Below, one piece after another: positions 54,239 to 64,000 of a stretch of 64,000 bases of DNA. The translations under genes were made by a program, and so were the position numbers. Position 1 is the first letter of the stretch; each line of letters opens with the position of its first letter. This stretch comes from Meiothermus sp. CFH 77666. Its GTDB lineage: Bacteria > Deinococcota > Deinococci > Deinococcales > Thermaceae. The notes under the pieces are model-generated. The model was not told where the DNA came from. It saw only the letters and a list, made by a program, of their open reading frames with translations, and did no database searches. The DNA lies in contig NZ_JAGDFV010000002.1 of assembly GCF_017497985.1 (NCBI RefSeq), positions 1-64,000 of the forward strand, written 5' to 3'.

Positions 54239-54262
54239 CGTTACTTGCCCCCGCAAGTAACG
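54239..54262. repeat. Perfect 10-bp inverted repeat upstream of the second subtilisin gene
   Basis: Arms CGTTACTTGC and GCAAGTAACG separated by CCCC, 72 bp before the gene's start. Could be a dimeric operator or a leader hairpin. Confidence 0.6.
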
Positions 54263-54433
54263 CCAATCCAGGAAAGCACCTATCAGAGGCACTTTCGGGG
54301 GTGGGGCGTTATGGGTGTTACGGGAAAAATGGGGTTGTATTAAGAATCAACCCCTGGTGGGTACGGGGCTGTTTGGGGGGTGTCGCTGCGCAGTTGATGG
54401 GCAGGGTGGTAGGGGTAATACCAGAACCATGTG

Positions 54434-54467
54434 AACCCCTTGCGGGAGAAGGTGGCGAAACCCCGCC
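54434..54467 (-). repeat. Dispersed hairpin repeat (CTCTCCCGCAAGGGG family), copy 3
   Basis: On the minus strand TTTCGCCACCTTCTCCCGCA then AGGGG, 22 of 23 matches to the copy at 20185-20232 in the core. The 398-bp gap between cmk and the subtilisin gene otherwise holds only this repeat and the inverted repeat at 54239. Confidence 0.65.
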
Positions 54468-54565
54468 AGTGCTATCACGCCATTGACTGCATCTGGGGTG
54501 TTGCCTGATGAGGGGGCTTTGGAGTGCCCAAACTATCCGCGTAAAGCTGGTATAACCCTGTTGTG

Positions 54566-55189
54566 CTAGGACGAGGGGGCGATGTGCTCGAGCACCGCCC
54601 GTACCACCCCGTCGAGGTCGAGGTGGCTGGTGTCCAGGATGATGGCATCCCTGGCAGGTGCGCTCTGTTGGTGGTCGGCCTGGTCGCGCCGGATGATTTC
54701 GGCCAGCACCGTCTCGAAGGCTGCATCCCGCTCGGGGACGCGGCGTCTGGCCCGCACTTCGGGGCTGGCGGTCAGATAAAACTTGTGTTGGGCTTGGGGA
54801 AAAACCGTGCTGCCCATATCGCGCCCGTCCACCACGAACGGAGGCGGAATTCTGCGTAGTACGTCGTTGACGTACTGCCGGATGGCCGGGCGCACGGCCA
54901 CGGCAGAGACAATCTGGTCTACCTCGAGGCTGTGCAACGCCTCGCTCACCTCGTGGCCGTCCAGAAAAACCAGGTTCTGGGTGGGGGTGGGCTTGAGCTC
55001 GAGGCGGTACTTCCCCAGCTTTTGCTCGATTTCCTCGGCGGAGACGTTCTCGAGCAAACACATCAGGGCCACCGCCCGGTACAGCAGGCCGCTGGAGATG
55101 TAGGGGATGCCCAGGCGCTGGGCGACCAGCTTGGCCACGCTGGTTTTCCCCGAGGCGGAGGGGCCGTCTATGGTGATGATGCCTTGCAT
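54566..55189 (-). CDS. cmk: Cytidylate kinase
   Basis: The product is 207 residues. Phosphorylates CMP/dCMP with ATP. P-loop DGPSASGKTSVAKLVAQRLG at 8-27, GLLYRAVALMCL near 34-45, VDGRDMGSTVFPQAQHKFYL near 122-141 (canonical D-G-R-D-x-G-T-x-V-F-P; here GS instead of GT), and RDAIILDTSHLDLDGVV near 183-199. The spacing and length are normal. The aroA gene is 194 bp upstream on the same strand, a common neighbour of cmk. Confidence 0.95.
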   Translation of the reverse strand: MQGIITIDGPSASGKTSVAKLVAQRLGIPYISSGLLYRAVALMCLLENVSAEEIEQKLGKYRLELKPTPTQNLVFLDGHEVSEALHSLEVDQIVSAVAVRPAIRQYVNDVLRRIPPPFVVDGRDMGSTVFPQAQHKFYLTASPEVRARRRVPERDAAFETVLAEIIRRDQADHQQSAPARDAIILDTSHLDLDGVVRAVLEHIAPSS

Positions 55190-55383
55190 ATGCTAGGTGC
55201 AGTGCCAGAACGCTATTGCAAAAAAGCCGGCGAGTTGCCCCATGTCTTGGGTCTCAGGTCGCAAGTCAGAAAGCGGGAGGTCACGGCACATACGAGCCTG
55301 TGATTGCCTCAGCGCATATCGGTGTGACATCTCGAGTTTGCTCGTACATTTCGACATTTGCTCAGACTCCTGGGGCTACTGCA

Positions 55384-56664
55384 CTAAACCTTACCCGCTA
55401 GCCGCTCCAGGTCTTCCCAGAAGCTTGGAAAGCTGATGCTGGCCCACTCGGCCTCCTTCACCACCACCCCTGTGGGCAGGCCGCAGACCGCAAAGGCCAT
55501 GGCGATGCGGTGGTCGTGGAAAGGCTCCACCATGCCGCCGCTCTGCACGCTACCGCCCCGAATTTTGAGCCAGTCGTGCCCCACCTCGACGGGCACGCCC
55601 AGGTTTTGCAGGTTTTTAGCGATGGCCGCTACGCGATCCGATTCCTTGACGCGGAGTTCCTCCAGGTTGGGAATAAAGGTCTCGCCCTCGGCCCAGGCTG
55701 CCGCGGCGGCCAGGATGGGCACCTCGTCCACCATCAGCGGAATCAGCCTGGGGTCTACCGATACCCCTTTGAGCGCGGACGAACGGGCTCGAATCCGGCC
55801 CACCGGTTCGCCGTCCTGCCCTTCGCTGACCTGCCAGCTCAGGTCGGCGCCCATCTCCTTGAGCACCGTGAGCAGGCCGGTGCGGGTGGGGTTGAGACCC
55901 ACCCCCTCCAGGGTGAGGTCGGAGTCGGGGGTAATCAGGGCCGCCACCAGGAAAAAGGCCGCGCTGCTGAAATCGCCCGGAACGGTCAGGTCTTTGGCGG
56001 CGAACGGCTCGGCCCGGCGGGTGCGGATGAGGGGGCCCTCGAGTTCGATGGGCAGGCCATAGTGCCGGAAGACCCGCTCGGTATGGTCGCGGGTGGGGGC
56101 GGGCTCCACCACCTCGGTGTCCTCTTCGGCGAACAGACCAGCCAGCAAGACCGCACTTTTGACCTGCGCGCTGGCCACCGGAAGCTCGTAGTGGATGCCC
56201 CGCAGGCCACCGCCGCGTATGGCCAGGGGCGCCAGCTTGCCGCCCTCACGCCCCTCAATGCGGGCCCCCATCTGCCGCAGAGGAGTGGTTACCCGGCCCA
56301 TGGGCCGCCGCCGCAGCGAGGCGTCACCGGTGAGCACCGTGAAGATTTCCTGCCCCGAAAGAATTCCGGCCACCAGCCGGATGAGGGTTCCGGCGTTGCC
56401 GCAGTCCAGTACGTCGGCGGGCTCGTGGAGCTTGAGACCCACCCCTTTGATGCGAAAATGCTCGCCCTGCTCGCTAATCTCGGCCCCCAACTGCCGCATG
56501 ACCTGGGCTGTGGAGAGGGTGTCGCCGGCCTTGAGGGGGTAGTAGAGGGTGCTTTCGCCCTGGGCCAGGGCGCCCAGCATCAGCCCCCGGTGGGTGACCG
56601 ATTTATCGCCGGGAACGCGCAGGGTACCCTTGAGGGATGCGGTAGGGGAGATGAGTCGTTCCAT
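55384..56664 (-). CDS. aroA: 3-phosphoshikimate 1-carboxyvinyltransferase (EPSP synthase)
   Basis: The product is 426 residues from ATG 56664; TATAAT about 12 bases upstream supports this over the longer frame. It joins PEP and shikimate-3-phosphate in the shikimate pathway. LRVPGDKSVTHRGLMLGALA near 13-32 (Lys and Ser/His phosphate contacts), DCGNAGTLIRLVAGILSG near 88-105 (canonical GNAGT loop), RPMGRVTTPLRQMGA, and DEVPILAAAAAWAEGET with LRVKESDRVAAIAKNL near 340-355. Glycine of the LAGT-type region is present. Divergent from nrnA. Confidence 0.96.
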   Translation of the reverse strand: MERLISPTASLKGTLRVPGDKSVTHRGLMLGALAQGESTLYYPLKAGDTLSTAQVMRQLGAEISEQGEHFRIKGVGLKLHEPADVLDCGNAGTLIRLVAGILSGQEIFTVLTGDASLRRRPMGRVTTPLRQMGARIEGREGGKLAPLAIRGGGLRGIHYELPVASAQVKSAVLLAGLFAEEDTEVVEPAPTRDHTERVFRHYGLPIELEGPLIRTRRAEPFAAKDLTVPGDFSSAAFFLVAALITPDSDLTLEGVGLNPTRTGLLTVLKEMGADLSWQVSEGQDGEPVGRIRARSSALKGVSVDPRLIPLMVDEVPILAAAAAWAEGETFIPNLEELRVKESDRVAAIAKNLQNLGVPVEVGHDWLKIRGGSVQSGGMVEPFHDHRIAMAFAVCGLPTGVVVKEAEWASISFPSFWEDLERLAGKV

Positions 56665-56786
56665 AAGTCCAACCGGGATTATAGCCTGTGGGGGGTCTGT
56701 GCTTACGCTTCGCAATTTGCGACTTACCCACAAGAACTCAGAAACATCAAATTCCCAGCGCGGTTAGCCGTTATAGTTTAGGTGCT

Positions 56787-57764
56787 ATGGATGCTGCACT
56801 CAACGGCCCCGAGCCGCGCTATTGGGAGAAGATTCGCACCGTTGCAGACACGCTGCGCGAGCTCGAGGGCCCCATCATCATCGTCTCGCACGTGGATCCT
56901 GATGGCGATGCCATTGGGTCTTCACTGGGGCTGGCTCGAGCCCTCAAGGCTTTAGACAAGAAAGTGACCTGGATTGCCGACCCACCGCGTTACCTGCGTT
57001 TTCTGGTGAAGGAAGACGAATACAGCGAGCCCATTACCCATGTGCCGGAAGGCGCCACCCTGGTGGTGCTGGACTCCGCCGAACCGAGCCGGGTGGCCGG
57101 TGCGCCGGTGGAAGGGTTTGTCATCAACATTGACCACCACGGCACCAATCCCCGTTTCGGCTACCTTTCGGTAGTAGACCCTTCCAAGGCCGCCACGGCC
57201 CAGATGGTCAAGGATTTGATAGACGCGCTGGGGGTGACCTGGAACCCCGAGATCGCCACGCCGGTGCTGACCGGCCTCATTACCGATACCGGCAACTTTC
57301 GCTTTGCCAACACCACCCCCGAGGTACTCCACACCGCTGCCGAGTTGGTGGGGCATGGGGTGCATTTGGCCGAGCTGACCGACCGCTTGCAGTGGCGACC
57401 GGTTAGCTACTTTAAGGCCCTGGGGGCGGTACTCTCCACGGTGGGGTTTCACTATAACGGCCTGCTCGTCACGGCCCACATGCCCTCCGAGGTTACGGTA
57501 GAGGACTCCGACGACTTTGTGGGCATGATTCGCTATGCCGAAGGCAGCCAGATTGCAGTCTTCTTGCGCGAGCGCGAGGAGGGTATCAAGCTCAGCATCC
57601 GCAGCCGCGGCGGCGTTTCGGCCCAGGCGGTGGCGGTAAAGCTGGGAGGGGGCGGCCACGTGCCTGCGGCGGGGGCTACCCTGCGCGGGGTAACCTTGGA
57701 CGAGGCCTACCGGCAGGTGCTGGCTGCTGTGGAGGCAGAACTCAAGCGGGTGGGGTACATCTGA
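56787..57764 (+). CDS. nrnA: DHH-family oligoribonuclease / pAp phosphatase
   Basis: The product is 325 residues from ATG 56787, with TATAGT nine bases upstream. DHH motifs: SHVDPDGDAIGSSLGLARAL near 29-48, VVLDSAEPSRVAG near 92, NIDHHGTNPRFGYLSV near 112-127 (DHH), LITDTGNFRFANTTP near 168, and DHHA1 GGGHVPAAGATL near 291-302. NrnA degrades short RNAs and dephosphorylates 3'-phosphoadenosine-5'-phosphate in the cytoplasm. The metY/metF sulfur unit is next, which fits pAp recycling, but is not proof of a link. Confidence 0.93.
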   Translation: MDAALNGPEPRYWEKIRTVADTLRELEGPIIIVSHVDPDGDAIGSSLGLARALKALDKKVTWIADPPRYLRFLVKEDEYSEPITHVPEGATLVVLDSAEPSRVAGAPVEGFVINIDHHGTNPRFGYLSVVDPSKAATAQMVKDLIDALGVTWNPEIATPVLTGLITDTGNFRFANTTPEVLHTAAELVGHGVHLAELTDRLQWRPVSYFKALGAVLSTVGFHYNGLLVTAHMPSEVTVEDSDDFVGMIRYAEGSQIAVFLREREEGIKLSIRSRGGVSAQAVAVKLGGGGHVPAAGATLRGVTLDEAYRQVLAAVEAELKRVGYI

Positions 57765-58116
57765 AGTTGCGTGCTTGACCCCAAAATTGGTTTTCGTTGG
57801 CCGCAAAGCAATCCGGGGAGACTGGGGCAGTGCTGCCCTGGTGAGTTATATCAAAACCCGGATCGTCATCTTTGAGAATCGTTCCAAAGCCCCCTCATCC
57901 GACGACACCCCAGACCTAGCCATTGACCTCACTGACGTCATTCCTGCATGCCGCTGACGGGGTGTCGCCACTTTCTCCCGTCCAGGGGAGAAGGCAAGAG
58001 GTTCAGATGGATTTGGTAAAGAGGCCTCTATTTTGCCTTCACCTCTTGGTGGAAACGCTGACAGACTGCAAAAAACGGCGACTGCACGGTCAAGGAGCAA
58101 GGCGCTCCGGGCAGCC
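57765..58116. other. Intergenic region upstream of the SAM riboswitch promoter
   Basis: 352 bp without a credible gene. It contains short inverted segments (CGACACCCC near 57903 and GGGGTGTCG near 57959) and the repeat at 57956-58000. The metY promoter follows at 58117. Confidence 0.45.
57956..58000 (+). repeat. Dispersed hairpin repeat (CTCTCCCGCAAGGGG family), copy 2
   Basis: GGGGTGTCGCCACTTTCTCC then CGTCCAGGGGAGAAGG; the stem TTCTCCC/GGGAGAA matches the design of the copies at 20185 and 54434. A CGACACCCC segment 50 bp upstream may be its other end. Confidence 0.6.
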
Positions 58117-60506
<2,390 letters not shown>

Positions 60507-60611
60507 TCTTTTCCCAGGGCACATTTCGGGGCAAAATGGAGGGGAATGCAAACCACGGTAGCAGCCCCTGCCCAAAGCCTGACCCGCCAGGGTGCTGGTT
60601 CCCAGGTGCTC

Positions 60612-61790
60612 ATGCGCGGTTTGCTTTTCACGCCCTCCATACCGCGTTATGTGGCCGCCAAGCTGCTGGGCAAACGCTATCCCCCCAGGGCGCTGTCCCT
60701 TCAACTGGCCATCCTGCCCGAGCCTGAACGTCCTCCGGGCTTTGAGCGCTTGAAGGTGCGGCTGGCGGGCATCTGTGGGAGCGACCTGGCCCTGCTCTAC
60801 GGCAAACAAGCGCCCACCCTCTCGGGGATGTTCTCTTTTCCAGCCGTGCTGGGACACGAAATTCTGGCCGAGCTGGGGGGGGTGCGGGTGGCGGTCAATC
60901 CGGTGCTCTCGTGCCTCGAGCGCGGCCTGCCCGACTGTCCGGCCTGTACTAGAGGCGACGATCACCTGTGCGCTAGCGTGGCCGAAGGCAATTTTGCGCC
61001 CGGCATGATTGGCTTTTGCCGTAGCCTGGGGGGTGGCTGGGCCCAGCGCATGGTGGCCCACCGCGAGCGCATCTTTCCCATAGACGAACAGGTGCCCGAT
61101 GAACGCGCCGTGCTGACCGAACCTGCGGCGGTGGTCTTGCACGGGTTGCGGCAAGCCTGGGGGAAGGGCAGGCTACCGACGGGGCTCCGGCCAAACCCGG
61201 AGGGTTTGTACGGGTCTGCCGACAGCATGGACTGGCCAGCGCAGATTCTGGTCATTGGGGCAGGAACCATTGGGCTCCTGGCCATCAAAATGCTCAGGGT
61301 GCTGGGCTTCGAGGGGCCTTTGTACGCTGTAGCCCGCCACCACCGCCAGGCCGAGCTGGCCAGGGTGTTTGGCGCCAACCAGATTTTCCCCTCTACCCAG
61401 GCTGCCCAGCAAGCAATGGGGGCCCGGCGTTACAGGGGTATTCTGAAAGCAAACTCCTGGCGGGGTGGCTTCGAGGGGGTGGTGGAGGCTTCCGGCTCTC
61501 CTGGAGGCTTGCAGGAGGCCAGCTGGGCGGTGCTCGAGGGGGGGCGGGTCTTGCTGCTGGGAGCCCCCGCTACCGCCCTCCACGATTTTTCGCCCTACTG
61601 GTTCCGCGAGATTGGGCTCTTTGGGAGCTACGCCTATAGCTGGGACGACTTTGCCCAGACCGTGAAGCTGCTACCCGAGCTAAACGGTATCGAAACCATG
61701 GTGACCCATCAGTTTGGCCTGGAAGCCTGGCCCGAGGCCATCAGAACCGCGGTTACACGGCGGGGCATCAAGGTGGTGTTCAAGCCCTAG
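60612..61790 (+). CDS. Zinc-dependent MDR dehydrogenase
   Basis: The product is 392 residues from the ATG at 60612; a start at 60546 would add 22 residues with little sequence character. Catalytic zinc: Cys in RLAGICGSDLALL near 56, His-Glu in VLGHEILAEL near 80. A structural zinc lobe CLERGLPDCPACTRGDDHLC near 104-123 has four cysteines. NAD(P) motif ILVIGAGTIGLLAIKMLRVL near 213-232. Similar enzymes act on sugars, threonine or sorbitol. It follows metF by about 105 bases and may or may not share its message; no role in methionine synthesis is evident. Confidence 0.85.
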   Translation: MRGLLFTPSIPRYVAAKLLGKRYPPRALSLQLAILPEPERPPGFERLKVRLAGICGSDLALLYGKQAPTLSGMFSFPAVLGHEILAELGGVRVAVNPVLSCLERGLPDCPACTRGDDHLCASVAEGNFAPGMIGFCRSLGGGWAQRMVAHRERIFPIDEQVPDERAVLTEPAAVVLHGLRQAWGKGRLPTGLRPNPEGLYGSADSMDWPAQILVIGAGTIGLLAIKMLRVLGFEGPLYAVARHHRQAELARVFGANQIFPSTQAAQQAMGARRYRGILKANSWRGGFEGVVEASGSPGGLQEASWAVLEGGRVLLLGAPATALHDFSPYWFREIGLFGSYAYSWDDFAQTVKLLPELNGIETMVTHQFGLEAWPEAIRTAVTRRGIKVVFKP

Positions 61791-62114
61791 AGGGCTGATA
61801 GTGCATGGTCGATAGCTGATAGCTGATAGCTGATAGCCAAGTAGCAGAGCGCTTATCGCTGGTTGCGGGCCCTTTCGGAATCCTTTGATTGTCGATATGC
61901 GAACTTCAGGCCAGCGTGCGTGGCGCTTGGCGCGATACCCCTGAAGCATCGTTCCTGCTTTCACCGCATGGCAGCCAGTTATGGCGGTTTGCGGTTTAAT
62001 TCGATATAGAGGATGGCAAACCGCTTCCCCGATGATGTTACCGACTGCCTCACCCCCAGGTTATTTACTGAAACCGCTCTTGCGCGGTGATTTTTGCAAC
62101 AAACGGGAGGGTTT
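61791..62114. repeat. Intergenic region with tandem GATAGCT repeats
   Basis: From 61795: GGGCTGATAGTGCATGGTCG then tandem ATAGCTG units three times and GATAGCC. The remaining ~270 bp hold no gene. This is the cleanest copy of the dispersed GCTGATAGC family. A GAGGG site near 62103 belongs to the next gene. Confidence 0.65.
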
Positions 62115-62516
62115 ATGACAGGAGACAAACCGACCAATGGCAGGGATCGGGCGACCATCTGGATAGGGGTGGCGGTGCTGATGGGGTTTGCGGTTCTGGT
62201 GGTTTACATGTTTAGCCTGCTGACCTCGAGCGAGACCACCTGGAACCGCGCCCTCTACCTCTTTGCGGGAGTGGAGGCCATTGCCTTTGCGGCGGCGGGG
62301 TATTTTTTTGGGCGGGAGGTCAACCGTCAGCGGGCCGAGAGCGCGGAGTGGCGGGCTGGCCAGGCCGAGCAGCAGCGACAACAATGGAGCGAACGGGCCC
62401 TCGAGGCTGAAACCAAGGGCCAGAGCTTACGCGCTGCCCTCTGGGTCAAGGCGACCGAACACCCGGAGCTTGCGGAGATGGCCCGGCTATCCGAGGCGCT
62501 ATTTCCCCAGAAATAG
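62115..62516 (+). CDS. Hypothetical membrane protein with coiled-coil tail
   Basis: The product is 133 residues from ATG 62115 (GGGAGGG upstream). Two TM helices (about 15-35 and 46-64), then a hydrophilic helical tail rich in Glu, Arg and Gln (RQRAESAEWRAGQAEQQRQQ) predicted as coiled coil, and ending near PELAEMARLSEALFPQK. The N-terminus is cytoplasmic by charge. No family recognised. Confidence 0.7.
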   Translation: MTGDKPTNGRDRATIWIGVAVLMGFAVLVVYMFSLLTSSETTWNRALYLFAGVEAIAFAAAGYFFGREVNRQRAESAEWRAGQAEQQRQQWSERALEAETKGQSLRAALWVKATEHPELAEMARLSEALFPQK

Positions 62517-62574
62517 CGAGAAGCGCGAAAAGCCCTTTTGCTGCGACAGCCTTTTGCGCTAGGCTAGTAGCATC

Positions 62575-62985
62575 ATGCCCATCCGCGAGTTCCGAATGGC
62601 AGACTACGCCAGCGTGCTGGCCCTCTGGCAGGATGCTGGCCTGGAGCTCAACCCCTCGGATAGCTTCGAGGGTTTGCAAAAGAAGCTCGAGCGCGACCCC
62701 GACCTGTTTCTGGTGGTGGAGGAAGACGGGCAGATTCTGGGGGCCCTGCTGGCGGGCTACGATGGACGGCGGGGCTGGCTTTACCACATGGCGGTACACC
62801 CCTTTGGGCAGGGGCAGGGCTGGGGTAAGCGGCTGCTGGAGGAGCTCGAGTCCCGTCTGCGTGCCAAGGGTTGCCAGAAGCTGAACCTGCTGGTTGAGCC
62901 CTCGTATGCCGAAGCCCAAGACTTCTTCGAGCGCCTGGGCTACCGCCGCGACGACCTGATTTTCATGGAGAAGTGGCTGGGTTAG
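62575..62985 (+). CDS. GNAT-family N-acetyltransferase
   Basis: The product is 136 residues. IREFRMADYASVLALWQDAG at the N-terminus, ILGALLAGYDGRRGWLYHMA near 57-76, acetyl-CoA loop AVHPFGQGQGWGKRLLEELE near 77-96 (Q-x-x-G-x-G/A), and LLVEPSYAEAQDFFERLGYR near 103-122. Typical YpeA/RimI-like acetyltransferase; substrate unknown. TAGGCT nine bases before the ATG supports a near-leaderless start. Confidence 0.9.
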   Translation: MPIREFRMADYASVLALWQDAGLELNPSDSFEGLQKKLERDPDLFLVVEEDGQILGALLAGYDGRRGWLYHMAVHPFGQGQGWGKRLLEELESRLRAKGCQKLNLLVEPSYAEAQDFFERLGYRRDDLIFMEKWLG

Positions 62986-63102
62986 AGCGGTTCTCGAGAA
63001 GAACGCAGCGATCTTCAGGTGTAAAAATCGTACTAAACGCGTATTTACCGCCAATCTCAGCAGCAAAAAACCAGAGCTGCGATAAGGCGTAAGATTAGAG
63101 GC

Positions 63103-64000
63103 ATGTGGAACTATATTCTGCTGGCCTTTGTGCCCCTGGCTGTGGTACTGGAAGTGCTTCACGCGCCAGACGTATGGATTTTTCTGATATCCGCACTGGC
63201 CCTGCTGCCGCTGGCGGGCCTCATGGGCCGGGCTACCGAGGAGTTGGCCGCGAGGGCCGGTAGCACCGTAGGGGGCCTGCTCAATGCCACCTTTGGCAAC
63301 GCTGCCGAGCTGATCATCGCGCTGGTGGCCCTGCTCGCCGGAAAGATTGAAGTGGTGAAGGCCAGCATCACCGGCTCCATCCTGTCCAACCTGCTGCTGG
63401 TGCTGGGGCTCTCGATCTTCCTGGGCGGTTTGCGCCATAGCACCCAGAAATTCAATGCTCAGGCTGCGGGCCTGATGACTTCGCTCCTGACCCTAACCCT
63501 GATTGCCTTCATGCTGCCGGCCTTCTTCGACATTGCTGAGCGCAACTTTTTCAAGGTGGAAAACCCGGCCCTGCCCGACCAGATGTTCAGCCTGGCCACA
63601 GCGGGAGTGCTGATTTTGATTTATCTGTCCAACATCTATTTTTCCTTGCGTACTCACAAAGACCTGATCTCCGGTATCTCCGACCAGGAGCACCACGAGG
63701 CGACCTGGAGCCTTCCGGTGGCGGTGGGTGTGCTGGCCGCTGCCACGGTGGGGGTGGCGGTGATGGCCGAGTTTCTGGTGGGCAGCCTGGAAGAGGCCAC
63801 CAAGGTGCTGGGCCTTTCGGAGTTTTTTGTGGGCATCATCCTGATTCCGCTGGTGGGCAACGCAGCCGAGCATTTTGCGGCAGTGGTATTTGCCGTGAAA
63901 AACAAGATGGATCTGGCGGTGCAGATTGCGGTGGGTTCTTCCCTGCAGATTGCCCTGCTGGTAGCACCCATTCTGGTGATTGTGGGCTATTTTGCGGGCC
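63103..64000 (+). CDS. Ca2+/H+ antiporter, CaCA family (runs past right edge)
   Basis: 299 codons are visible and the frame is open at the end of the window. Hydrophobic throughout. The c-1 repeat reads GSTVGGLLNATFGNAAELII near 53-72 and the c-2 repeat LIPLVGNAAEHFAAVVFAVK near 245-264, each with the G-N-A-A-E signature that binds the cation. VGSSLQIALLVAP follows the second. The acidic loop (DQEHHEA near 200) lies between the halves. It expels Ca2+ in exchange for H+. TAAGAT seven bases before the ATG indicates a leaderless start. Confidence 0.92.
   Translation, partial: MWNYILLAFVPLAVVLEVLHAPDVWIFLISALALLPLAGLMGRATEELAARAGSTVGGLLNATFGNAAELIIALVALLAGKIEVVKASITGSILSNLLLVLGLSIFLGGLRHSTQKFNAQAAGLMTSLLTLTLIAFMLPAFFDIAERNFFKVENPALPDQMFSLATAGVLILIYLSNIYFSLRTHKDLISGISDQEHHEATWSLPVAVGVLAAATVGVAVMAEFLVGSLEEATKVLGLSEFFVGIILIPLVGNAAEHFAAVVFAVKNKMDLAVQIAVGSSLQIALLVAPILVIVGYFAG

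Overview
The window looks like a chromosome segment from a Meiothermus-type member of the Thermaceae. The reasons are high GC; a 477-residue archaeal/eukaryotic-type ProRS; a short-form HisG; an archaeal-type phosphoglycerate mutase; a UbiA-type prenyltransferase compatible with the futalosine menaquinone route; a homodimeric AceE with AceF; and many starts preceded by a TANNNT box only 6-9 nt upstream (leaderless mRNAs). Genus is inferred from gene content, not from a search.

Layout. 1-4500 is an accessory island: the C-terminal end of a transposase, a polymorphic-toxin cassette (AHH nuclease tip, Imm11-like and SUKH-like immunity genes) bracketed by a 102-bp direct repeat, then a broken lipoprotein/toxin tip overlapping a probable immunity gene. 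4500-26400 is mostly housekeeping metabolism: dtd with two degV genes, serA and a class V aminotransferase, SDR, UbiA prenyltransferase, FAD amine oxidase, rhodanese, AcuI-like reductase, plsC, HU, nitroreductase, rsuA, hisG, aldo/keto reductase, quinone reductase, trmH, vanW and apgM.

26400-37100 is a cell-envelope block: a repetitive surface protein, lipoproteins, a secreted alpha/beta hydrolase, an SNase-like protein, a PIN/AbrB pair, a 737-residue lipoprotein with a C39-like peptidase domain, and a 978-residue SARP-type regulator (winged helix, BTAD, AAA ATPase, helical repeats). Four promoters here share a 19-bp element made of two heptamers (GAGACGS and GTAACGC) separated by 4 bp, with a -10-like hexamer 8-9 bp further on. 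This is the promoter geometry described for SARP activators in Streptomyces. I regard this as the most interesting system in the window: an apparently local SARP regulon controlling secreted proteins in a Thermaceae bacterium.

37100-64000 holds two subtilisin-like lipoproteins (one with four NSWAGG repeats), proS, nth, a PP2C phosphatase, a hemerythrin with one iron ligand replaced, trmB, a Uma2-type nuclease gene, aceE-aceF, cmk, aroA, nrnA, a metY-metF-dehydrogenase unit behind a SAM-I riboswitch whose translational switch can be read from the sequence, and the start of a Ca2+/H+ antiporter. Several dispersed intergenic repeat families (GCTGATAGC-type, CTCTCCCGCAAGGGG-type, and a GTCATTCCGA inverted repeat) run through the window. 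I saw no tRNA, rRNA or CRISPR array.
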